A DNA stretch of 64,000 nucleotides from Bryoerythrophyllum caledonicum (Eukaryota > Streptophyta > Bryopsida > Pottiales > Pottiaceae): the NCBI GenBank assembly GCA_963971425.1, contig OZ020523.1, forward strand, positions 23,417,105 to 23,481,104, given 5' to 3'. The first letter of the stretch is position 1. Every line of letters begins with the position of its first letter. Position numbers and translations under genes: made by a program. Positions 1-8,613 of this stretch are shown piece by piece. The notes below the pieces were generated by a model. It was not told the DNA's origin and did not search any database. It saw only the letters and a program-made list of their open reading frames with translations.

Positions 1-2
1 AT

Positions 3-3000
3 CGAATCCAAAGACCACGACCCAACCCTCCACAAACCCTCGCACTCACACAACTTCTCCCTGCGAACCTCTCCCTGCAAACCTCTCCCCATAGCGACCC
101 CTGGAACTCCCCTTGCGACCTACAAAACCTTGGTAGCGACCTTGTGAATCTTCATAGCGACCCCTGGAAATCCCCCTGCGACCTATCAATTGGTAGCAAC
201 AACCCCTGGAAATCCCCCTGCGACCTACCAATTGGTAATAGCGACCTCCCTAATCCCCCCTGCGACCTACCTAATTCCCCTAGCGACCTACCTAATTCCC
301 CTTGCGACCTACCTAATCCCCCTTGCGACCTACCTAATCGCCCTTGCGACCTACCTAACCCCACTACCAGTACATATACTGGTACGTATTCTGGTGCGTA
401 TTCTGGTACGTATTCTGGTATGTATAATCATACGAATACCGATATGAATACTGATACATATATTGATACGTATATTGGAGTACATATTGGTACGTATATT
501 GGTACGTATATTGGTACATATACTGATTCATATACTGATATGAATACTGATATGAATACCAATACAAATACTTGTACGAATACTAACACGAATACTTACA
601 CAAATATTGATACGAATACCAAGACGAATACTTACACGAATACTCATACAAATACCAAGACGAATATTAAGGCACATACTAATACGAACATACGAATGAA
701 TACAAATATAAAACCAAATACAACTACATATACACACACAAAGACAACCACACACCATCAAAGAAACACATACATATACACACACACACACAAAGACGAA
801 TACATACAATCAAAAAAGCACCAAAAAAAATACCAAAGCCACATACAAAAACACAAAATTCCAAAACAAAACAATAAACCCACCTACTACAAACTACTAA
901 TATTAATTGGAGGGGACATAAACACAAGGCCAAACACAACCAAAAAAAAATATAAACAAACACACACACACCTATACACCATTAATAAAACAAAAACAAG
1001 TACGCAAACAAACACATGGACACAAAAAAAATTAAAGATAAATACAATTACATTCAAAAAAAATATTGAATTTATAAACATCCACCTCTCTCCAAACAAA
1101 CAAGACCTCCATAACATAACAAAGCCCCAAAGAATTACAAAAAAAGAAAAAACATTAAAAAACAACACTAAACACACATATCACAAACTCCTACTACTTC
1201 TAGGAGGGGACATAGAAACTAACCCAGGACCCATGCCTAATATACTAAAAAGACACCCTACTTCACATAAGAAAAATGCAAAAATTTACTTCATACCTAA
1301 TACCATAAAACTACAACCGGAATATAGACACATTGCAAAATCTTTTGCACCTTTCTTAAAAAACACACATACATTACACCACACACATAACAACACATAT
1401 CCAAACATTGCCCGATACGTTCAACAAAAAAATGCGCATCCACCACCTCACATACTATATGCTCTAGTAGTCACTACCCATCCACACATAGATGAATGTA
1501 ACCATCTCTTAAACCCACAAAACCTGAACACAATTACATGGGTCAATACACTTCTACAAAACTTACTAAACTTACAAAATCCACCGGAACGACACATCTA
1601 CACTTCACACCCGTATACAAAGTTCCTTGAAGACAACCAAAATATTATAAACCATGAGAACTCAATACATAAGGAACTATATGACTTTTTACACAGCGAA
1701 ACAATATCTCCCTCAAATGAAACAATAAAAATAAAATTCCCCTACCTACCTAACAATCTCATCAATGAATCACTAAAATGTTTGGACCCTATACCAGAAT
1801 ACACCCACCCACCCCCACCACTTCCCTACATCTCTCCGCAAAACCAAAATATTATATCAAATCAAGAAAATACATACATAATCACATGGAATGCCTCCTC
1901 TCTAAACACTGCCCTTCCTAGCCTACAAACTTTGGTCACGCACACAAATACACCACCAGCCCTCATAGTTATACAAGAAACAAAATTATCTGCCACAAAA
2001 TCCACAAAATATATACAAAATATATTTCAAGACTATAAACTCATCTATAACAATATACATGCACTTACAAGATGCATTCAACAACGAAGACCATACACAC
2101 CAGGCCGAGGAGGTCTCCTTACACTAATACACAAAAAATATGCCTTCCCGGGCAACATCAACAAAATCCCTACCCCAATGCACATATCACCTTACATTCA
2201 AATAATCAAAATTACTAATCACCCTCTACAACCATGGTTAATCTTTCACATGTATATGCCATCTCATCCCGAAGACACTAGATTTATCATAGACATACAA
2301 AACACTATTACTTCCCAAATTCATAATAACCCTAATCACACATACCTATTGTGTGGGGACTTCAACAGAGACATAGCATTAATTGGTCGCCAAAATGGAA
2401 ATCATAACACCCCCCCTCAAACCATTGATTACCAATGGCGCCGCTTCACAGAAAACTTAAACTTCGTCTACATCGATACCGATACACAATTCTCTAGACA
2501 AGGTGGCTATAATTACAGCGACTGGAGTCTAATAGATGGATTCTACATAAATACAAACAACAATACACAATACACCTCTACAACAAACAAGGATGTTATT
2601 CTCAACTCGGACCACTCACCTATACAATTACACATTCCAAATAACACATTAATTAATAGAACTCCTACAATCCTAAAAAATGATACTATACGCATACTCA
2701 ACCCCATTCCAAAAGACAATATAGAAAAATTCAACACCAAATTCTTTGAAAAAAACTCCATACAAATAGACTCCCTCATAAACACTCTCGAAAATAACAA
2801 TCAATTATCACAAATACAATGGCAAGAAGCATGCCACACCCTAGACAAACTTATCAATGCAATCTCTGACACACTAGAACAAACTTGTAAAGCCCAACCA
2901 ATACCTCAAATGACAAACAGAACTTCTCAACAAGGAGGTTACTTACCCCGTAAACTTTCTAAAACTTGGAAACAACACCTAACCACATACCATACTATAC

Positions 3001-5123
3001 GGAAAACCATTAGAATTGTAAAAAATAACCCTCAATGGCGTAATCACCCCATATGCAACGAACTACTAACTATACAATACACCCAAATCCCTACCCCGCC
3101 ACCTTCGGACCTACCTCACGATACATGGATAAAAAATATAGCACTAATTGCAAAAAATGCCAACATACAAGCCCGCAAAATTACCTCAAAATATACCAAA
3201 GATAACATTAAAAAAGCCATTTCAAAATATAGACAACTATACGAAATTAGCCCCAAAAAAATTAACAGGAAAGTTTTTAAAAACCTTGAATATCCACCAA
3301 TGGATTGTATCACAGACCAATACAACAATATTCTAACTAGCCCAGAAGACATTGCAAATGAAATATTCAACCAACAAACCAAAAGTAATAGACCAACAGT
3401 ACCAACATGTAATTATCAACCACAACATCCATCTGAATGTACATGTGCAGTACGCCAGTACCCATGGCACGACCTCGATGGATTTACCCTTGACAAACGA
3501 GGCGAACCAGAAATCTCACTACATAAATACTTTAATATAGCCACATATGACACATGTCTTCACAATCTTGGTAACAACAAAGCCCCAGGCCCAGACCGCA
3601 TCCCAAACTCAATACTAAAAAACATGCCCCCAAGATTCCATAAACTATTATTACTATTCTTTTCTCATTGTTACAAACAAAAACAAATACCTATGTCATG
3701 GAAATCAAGTACAACAATTCTACTATACAAAAAAGGCGATCCATCTATACTACCCAACCATAGGCCAATTGCACTAGCTAACACAATATACAAACTCTTC
3801 ACTAGTACACTCACCTCTATACTATCCTCATACGGTGAAAAATTCAAAATCTTACATGATAGTCAAGAAGGATTTAGAGCAGAAAGAAGTACCGCTAGAC
3901 AAATACAAACTATAATAGCCGCACTAGAAGACGCAAGATTTACAAACCAAGATATATACATACTATACGTCGACTTCAAAAACGCCTTTGGCTCAATGGA
4001 CCATGCCCGACTATTAGCAATAATGATGGACCTTGGTTACCCAAAAGATGCAACTACACTTATTGGTAACATCTATTCTCAATCATCTACTTGTTATACT
4101 GGTGAACATTTTGGGAAAACAAAACCTATACCCATTCAAAGAGGAACTATACAAGGGGATACCCTTAGCCCATACCTATTCATTATATTCTTAGAACCAC
4201 TACTCAGATGGCTAGAACGAGGCAACAATGGATACACTTTTGGCACATCACAAGTCACAATAAATTCTGCCGCATACGCAGATGACCTCGCCGCCATAAC
4301 TAACAAAATCAAATCTATCCAAATACAACTCAACAAAATTGATAGATATTGTAAATGGACCGGAATGGACGTAGGTGTCCCAAAATGTGCCGCTACCGGA
4401 TGCCCAAACAAATCCAAAATAAACCCTACCACTTTTAAAGCCCTTATGCAAGCTTCCAGCATCAATTACCGCAATCAACCAATCCCCATATTACACCAAA
4501 ATGAACCATACATATACTTAGGTACAAATCTTGTTCCATCACTAAAATGGAAAATCCAAATCCACACCACAACGACGAAACTCATCAAACAATGCAATGA
4601 ACTAACAACATGCCCGGCCACCATGAAACAAAAAATAAAAATGATTGATACCGTACTACGTCCAGGTGTGGCATACAGTTTCTACGGTGTACCATACTCT
4701 ATGCCTGCTATCAAAAAACTTGATAAAAAAATAATAGCCATACAAAAAACCATATGTGGACTACCAAAATGCATGTCAAATGCAATAACCCAACTCCCGC
4801 ATAACCTATTCGGGCTTGAAGCTTTCTCCCTCAAAAACGCATACCTCCGTTGTATAGGTGAACAACTACAAAATGCCTTAAATGATAAAGGTAGACTTGG
4901 AAAAATATATAATGGACTAACTCATTATGTCCTTGCCCAATACGGTGGCGCAGAAAACATACCTAGAATTAAAACAAGTGACTGCATAAGATCACCGATA
5001 ACACGAACATTCTTCTTATTAAAACATATAGCTAAAGCCCACCTTAAAAGTACGCTCCCAAACTTCCTCATTAATCCTACAACACTAGAAGAAGAACGTC
5101 GGTCTCCGAAGGAGCCGGCGTGA
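3..5123 (+). CDS. E1 ORF2 N-terminal part: heptads, 2A, APE endonuclease, reverse transcriptase
   Basis: The frame is open from the window edge, so no start can be assigned; the first part is (S/C)DLPNxP heptads (about 90-365), then Asn/Thr/Tyr repeats (about 366-850). A decayed 2A-like block (LLILIGGDINTRPN) lies at 876-930 and a canonical one (GDIETNPGP) ends at 1232. The APE-type endonuclease covers about 1876-2640: WNASSL, QETKL (1971-1988), GDFN (about 2353-2370), SLIDGFYIN and SDH (about 2613-2627). The reverse transcriptase covers about 3550-4300: KAPGPDR, YVDFKNAF (Asp at 3972), GTIQGDTLSP and YADD (Asp at 4281). The frame ends in a short tail (EEERRSPKEPA, stop) that is not its own but the antisense of an inserted LINE 3' end. 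The role is target nicking and target-primed reverse transcription. The sense strand is strikingly poor in G. Confidence 0.88.
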   Translation, partial: RIQRPRPNPPQTLALTQLLPANLSLQTSPHSDPWNSPCDLQNLGSDLVNLHSDPWKSPCDLSIGSNNPWKSPCDLPIGNSDLPNPPCDLPNSPSDLPNSPCDLPNPPCDLPNRPCDLPNPTTSTYTGTYSGAYSGTYSGMYNHTNTDMNTDTYIDTYIGVHIGTYIGTYIGTYTDSYTDMNTDMNTNTNTCTNTNTNTYTNIDTNTKTNTYTNTHTNTKTNIKAHTNTNIRMNTNIKPNTTTYTHTKTTTHHQRNTYIYTHTHKDEYIQSKKHQKKYQSHIQKHKIPKQNNKPTYYKLLILIGGDINTRPNTTKKKYKQTHTHLYTINKTKTSTQTNTWTQKKLKINTITFKKNIEFINIHLSPNKQDLHNITKPQRITKKEKTLKNNTKHTYHKLLLLLGGDIETNPGPMPNILKRHPTSHKKNAKIYFIPNTIKLQPEYRHIAKSFAPFLKNTHTLHHTHNNTYPNIARYVQQKNAHPPPHILYALVVTTHPHIDECNHLLNPQNLNTITWVNTLLQNLLNLQNPPERHIYTSHPYTKFLEDNQNIINHENSIHKELYDFLHSETISPSNETIKIKFPYLPNNLINESLKCLDPIPEYTHPPPPLPYISPQNQNIISNQENTYIITWNASSLNTALPSLQTLVTHTNTPPALIVIQETKLSATKSTKYIQNIFQDYKLIYNNIHALTRCIQQRRPYTPGRGGLLTLIHKKYAFPGNINKIPTPMHISPYIQIIKITNHPLQPWLIFHMYMPSHPEDTRFIIDIQNTITSQIHNNPNHTYLLCGDFNRDIALIGRQNGNHNTPPQTIDYQWRRFTENLNFVYIDTDTQFSRQGGYNYSDWSLIDGFYINTNNNTQYTSTTNKDVILNSDHSPIQLHIPNNTLINRTPTILKNDTIRILNPIPKDNIEKFNTKFFEKNSIQIDSLINTLENNNQLSQIQWQEACHTLDKLINAISDTLEQTCKAQPIPQMTNRTSQQGGYLPRKLSKTWKQHLTTYHTIRKTIRIVKNNPQWRNHPICNELLTIQYTQIPTPPPSDLPHDTWIKNIALIAKNANIQARKITSKYTKDNIKKAISKYRQLYEISPKKINRKVFKNLEYPPMDCITDQYNNILTSPEDIANEIFNQQTKSNRPTVPTCNYQPQHPSECTCAVRQYPWHDLDGFTLDKRGEPEISLHKYFNIATYDTCLHNLGNNKAPGPDRIPNSILKNMPPRFHKLLLLFFSHCYKQKQIPMSWKSSTTILLYKKGDPSILPNHRPIALANTIYKLFTSTLTSILSSYGEKFKILHDSQEGFRAERSTARQIQTIIAALEDARFTNQDIYILYVDFKNAFGSMDHARLLAIMMDLGYPKDATTLIGNIYSQSSTCYTGEHFGKTKPIPIQRGTIQGDTLSPYLFIIFLEPLLRWLERGNNGYTFGTSQVTINSAAYADDLAAITNKIKSIQIQLNKIDRYCKWTGMDVGVPKCAATGCPNKSKINPTTFKALMQASSINYRNQPIPILHQNEPYIYLGTNLVPSLKWKIQIHTTTTKLIKQCNELTTCPATMKQKIKMIDTVLRPGVAYSFYGVPYSMPAIKKLDKKIIAIQKTICGLPKCMSNAITQLPHNLFGLEAFSLKNAYLRCIGEQLQNALNDKGRLGKIYNGLTHYVLAQYGGAENIPRIKTSDCIRSPITRTFFLLKHIAKAHLKSTLPNFLINPTTLEEERRSPKEPA

Positions 5124-5196
5124 ATAAAGTGTCTGTTCGTTCCACTACTAAGACCATGCCCACCGGACAAGGAATTAGTAAACTACAACACTAGAA
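5077..5196 (-). mobile_element. 92-bp LINE 3'-tail insertion inside E1 ORF2, with 14-bp target duplications
   Basis: The insert is 5091-5182. It is flanked by perfect direct repeats CTACAACACTAGAA at 5077-5090 and 5183-5196, and E3 has a single uninterrupted copy of this site. The insert is the reverse complement of the last part of the family 3' UTR and, over all 92 bases, matches E1's own 3' end (about 8513-8604). It is therefore an extremely 5'-truncated, minus-orientation retrotransposition of the tail. The added 106 bp shifts the frame (106 = 3x35+1) and introduces a stop, cutting E1 ORF2 in two. It could equally be a truncated SINE, since the SINE shares this 3' end, but identity to E1 favours the LINE. 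Confidence 0.93.
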
Positions 5197-5328
5197 ATAC
5201 TATGGCGCCAAGAAACACTAAATCATAACACACTCAATGCCCAACTCTCCCAAAAGCTTCTACAAAAACTCATCTCAAAAAATATTTTTGAACTAAACCA
5301 AATTACTATACCAAACGGCACACACATC

Positions 5329-8300
5329 ATGAACAATGAGGATTTCAAAACCTACCACTTCACCCCATCCAAACTAATAAAAAGTGCCCTAAATGTTGCT
5401 AAACAACTATTTTGCCACCCAACATGCCCCACTACATGTCATACTCCTTGCAACATACACCCATACTCTCATATACTTAAAGATCCATTCACCACCCTCA
5501 ACAATAACATCATCCCAAGAAATATTCCCACACCAACCAACCCCCCTAACCCTCCACATACATACCACCCCCGCCCCCCAACATACATCCCCAAAAACCC
5601 TACCACATATCCCATTAATAATATCATAAACCATAAACATATCCAACACACAGACACAAATAACATAAAAAATACATACACAAAATATTTATGTCAATGG
5701 CAACACAATGATAACACATACAATAAATGGCTTCCCCAAAGAGACCTATTTCCACGACATGACACCAACACCTCCACACATAACACAGAAAAATTAAAAC
5801 AATACTACCAAAAAATTCAAAACAAAACATACTCGGATATCATCCTAGCACACCACCCCCAAGAACAATTCTCAGACTCAAGATCCGTAACACCACCCAT
5901 AATTATCCCTCTCTTAAACATCCACACAACAGAATGCAACCCCGAAAATGATATCCTTACATCCTCAAACACAATCCAAATAAATAACAATCAAGCACAT
6001 CTATACGAAGAAAATGGCCGACATTTACATACCATCCCCATTACTAGACTCCAATGGCTATGGAATCAATACAATATAAATTTACAAACTCCTACAAACA
6101 TCGAACCAACGACCCAATCCTTTGAAACCGAAATAATCTGGCTATACCAAAGGTATAAATACCGAATACCAAAAACTGACCCCCTAAAAAATGCACAATA
6201 CACAATACCCACTCCCATCTTAGACTCATTAATCACATCCTTTAACATCGAACAAGCATACTTTTCTTCCCCGGTCACATGTTCTACCAAACTAAAAAAA
6301 TTCTACTCATCTTATGAAAGGGATAAAATATTCGGATCCCTAGGAAAGGCCTTTGACTATAAATGGATTGGTAAAGGTATAGCTCACCCCCACAACGAGA
6401 AAGATATGGAACAAGCAATACATTGGGCTCGACTTGCCGCCAAACACGATCCAAATAACACAAATACGATCATCATCACACCGAACAACAATTGGTACCA
6501 AAACAATAACCAACATTTAAATCCATTTTTAGATTCCCATATCATTGCAGTATTTGAGGCAGACACAATACCATACGAAGAACCTACTATCCCACCCGAA
6601 CTAAAAAAACCCCGAATCGAGCCATCAACATTACAAATACTATGCGTCCATCATCAAAATCAAACCCTAGGTTCCCTAGAACAACTTGCTGAACTTACCA
6701 CCATAACAAACAATTTAAACATACACCGAATATACACAAAATTGGCCCCACCAACACCCATACAAACCCCAGTAAACAAAAGTAAAAACTGGTCCAAACT
6801 AAACTATGTCAACAACACATTAAACTACTCCGTCACACCTCCCCCTCTCCCTGACTACCCAACTCATACTACACCAAAATTTAACCCCGCACACAGTTAC
6901 TACACTGACGGCTCCTTTAAACCACCAGAACAAATTAGCCCGGGTTCTTGGCGCAGAGAAAAAGCTGGCTATGGCATATTTAATTCTATCAAAGAAATTA
7001 AACTAGCCAAAAGACTCCATGGCCTACAAAACGTCCTCAGAGCAGAACTCATGGCCATTCACAAAACACTACAAATCATCACAACAAAATACAAAAATGA
7101 ACCTGCACATATATTCACCGATTGTATAAATGTACTCTACCTACTAAACACTCAAATAACACACCCTACCCTTCACAATAGCCACCCCGACCAAACCATA
7201 TTATCATCAATGGTCCAAATGTTACAAAACCGTACACAAATCACAACTCTTCACAAAGTGAAAGCCCATGCCAACATTGACGGCAACGAACAAGCAGACA
7301 AACTTGCAAAAGAAGGCCGAGAAAAAACACACAAAAATGCCAAAGATCCACACGAACATGCCCATGCCACCCCATACTACTTTCAAAAAGAAGATTGGCC
7401 TTCCAAAGAAGATACCCCCGACAAAGGCCCAATTAGATTTTTGGGCAAATATCTCAAAAAACAAGACCTCTACAACAACCTTGACACAATCTCAGAAAAT
7501 ATTCCTTACATAGAAAAATGGACTAATAATAACGACATAGACAATGAACTCTCTACAAACTTTTGGAAAAACCCCATCATCTCAGACTCACAAATAACAT
7601 GCCTCATCAAATTCCGTACTGGTCAATATATGGGAAACGCTCGCAAACAACTCTTCTTTGGAATAGAAAGGTTCCCATCCATAACATGCCCCATATGCCC
7701 CTCAACGGACCCCGACACATGGCTTCATGTTCTACTCAAATGCCAAAACCACCACATACACTCTCTAATTGTTAAAAGGCATAATAAAGCGGTAGGGGAA
7801 GTCCGGAAATTAATCACCTCCTACAATAAAGCGAGATGTTTTATACTAATGAACGCCGGCACTTTTAATAACAATCCACAAGAAAATACAGTCCCCCCTT
7901 GGCTACTCCCATGCTCATGTGTGATCCAAAGATGTCATTGCAACGCTAGGCTCAAACCGGACATCCTATGTGTTAGAGGTTTAGCATACAATGATCCGCC
8001 ACCCGACCACATTAATCAAGACTACACCATTCAATTCATTGAATTCACATATTGCAACGATAGATTTTCTCCGGAAACAATCCAAAACAAAATAGACAAA
8101 TATCAACCCCTCATTGACGACATCATTGCCTTTGGATGGAAGGTAGACCCCCTTATTGTTATCACATCTGGCGCTCGTGCCACCACCTTTATCCCATCTA
8201 TGAAAACTCTAGAAGATACCTTCAAAATACCCATTGAAACAATCAAAACCACCTTTAAAAAAATTAACACCATCGCTATTCAATATGCCATGTCCATTTT

Positions 8301-8361
8301 GCTACATAAACGTAAAATTGAAAACAACCAAGCCCTCCCCGATACTCAAGATCCCCCTTAA
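5329..8361 (+). CDS. E1 ORF2 C-terminal part: RNase H and restriction-like endonuclease
   Basis: This is the continuation of ORF2 after the 92-bp insertion. The frame is open from about 5182; 5329 is the first Met (MNNEDF). RNase H: catalytic Asp in YYTDGSF (6907), Glu in RAELMAI (7045), Asp in IFTDCIN (7120), Asp in NEQADKLA (7297), all present. C-terminal RLE: CPIC (Cys codons at 7687 and 7696), His at 7726, Cys at 7741, KRHN at 7774-7785, KPD at 7954-7962, the acidic residue in IEFTY at 8041, then KIDKYQPL. This order of CCHC finger, RHN, KPD, acidic residue and K..KY is that of R2-type restriction-like endonucleases. About 430 residues before RNase H have no recognised fold. Without the insertion the two parts would be one reading frame. 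Confidence 0.87.
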   Translation: MNNEDFKTYHFTPSKLIKSALNVAKQLFCHPTCPTTCHTPCNIHPYSHILKDPFTTLNNNIIPRNIPTPTNPPNPPHTYHPRPPTYIPKNPTTYPINNIINHKHIQHTDTNNIKNTYTKYLCQWQHNDNTYNKWLPQRDLFPRHDTNTSTHNTEKLKQYYQKIQNKTYSDIILAHHPQEQFSDSRSVTPPIIIPLLNIHTTECNPENDILTSSNTIQINNNQAHLYEENGRHLHTIPITRLQWLWNQYNINLQTPTNIEPTTQSFETEIIWLYQRYKYRIPKTDPLKNAQYTIPTPILDSLITSFNIEQAYFSSPVTCSTKLKKFYSSYERDKIFGSLGKAFDYKWIGKGIAHPHNEKDMEQAIHWARLAAKHDPNNTNTIIITPNNNWYQNNNQHLNPFLDSHIIAVFEADTIPYEEPTIPPELKKPRIEPSTLQILCVHHQNQTLGSLEQLAELTTITNNLNIHRIYTKLAPPTPIQTPVNKSKNWSKLNYVNNTLNYSVTPPPLPDYPTHTTPKFNPAHSYYTDGSFKPPEQISPGSWRREKAGYGIFNSIKEIKLAKRLHGLQNVLRAELMAIHKTLQIITTKYKNEPAHIFTDCINVLYLLNTQITHPTLHNSHPDQTILSSMVQMLQNRTQITTLHKVKAHANIDGNEQADKLAKEGREKTHKNAKDPHEHAHATPYYFQKEDWPSKEDTPDKGPIRFLGKYLKKQDLYNNLDTISENIPYIEKWTNNNDIDNELSTNFWKNPIISDSQITCLIKFRTGQYMGNARKQLFFGIERFPSITCPICPSTDPDTWLHVLLKCQNHHIHSLIVKRHNKAVGEVRKLITSYNKARCFILMNAGTFNNNPQENTVPPWLLPCSCVIQRCHCNARLKPDILCVRGLAYNDPPPDHINQDYTIQFIEFTYCNDRFSPETIQNKIDKYQPLIDDIIAFGWKVDPLIVITSGARATTFIPSMKTLEDTFKIPIETIKTTFKKINTIAIQYAMSILLHKRKIENNQALPDTQDPP

Positions 8362-8613
8362 ATGCTTCTCCGCCGAGACTTATCTTGACTGGTTGGTTTT
8401 GTGGTTTTGGCGACTTGCTTTGTTAGTTGTTACATTGGTTGTTTGTGTGCTTGGTTGGTATCAGGTCACCTGTTACATAGTGTCTACCCTCGAGAGGGGG
8501 AAGTAGTTCCAGTTTACTAATTCCTTGTCCGGTGGGCATGGTCTTAGTAGTGGAACGAACAGACACTTTATTCACGCCGGCTCCTTCGGAGACCGACGTT
8601 CTTCTTCTTCTTC
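8362..8613 (+). repeat. E1 3' UTR with terminal hairpin and (TTC)n tail
   Basis: The T/G-rich 3' UTR follows the ORF2 stop. A short stem (CCCTCGAGAGGGGG) lies near 8488. Near the end is a hairpin with arms CCGGCTCC and GGAGaCCG around a TTC loop (about 8578-8597), followed by TTC repeats to 8613. The same order is found in E3 (34864-35112) and in the SINE at 51635-51984. This is the part of the RNA that the family's reverse transcriptase would be expected to recognise. Confidence 0.85.

Larger units (their letters stand above)
1..8613 (+). mobile_element. Dualen-like LINE copy E1 (5' end outside window)
   Basis: A non-LTR retrotransposon in plus orientation. It runs from heptad repeats at the left edge through 2A, APE, RT, RNase H and RLE modules to a 3' UTR ending in a GC-rich hairpin and five TTC units at about 8599-8613. 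At 8614 the sequence switches to the reverse strand of another copy (E2), in the middle of its ORF2, so E1 inserted into E2. The left flank, and with it the second target duplication, lies outside the window. The ORF2 frame is broken only by a 106-bp insertion event (92 bp plus a 14-bp duplication) at 5077-5196. Unlike E2, E3 and E4, no conserved ORF1 domain is visible: the heptads run straight into the ORF2 leader. Confidence 0.9.

Noticed and set aside
364..969. Minus-strand frames in the E1 leader rich in Tyr/Gln or Val/Cys
   Set aside because: Shadows of the short-period repeats; no independent support.
144..8361. OTU-like cysteine protease domain expected for Dualen elements
   Set aside because: No Cys/His active-site pattern recognised in ORF2 or ORF1 by eye; absence not proven.
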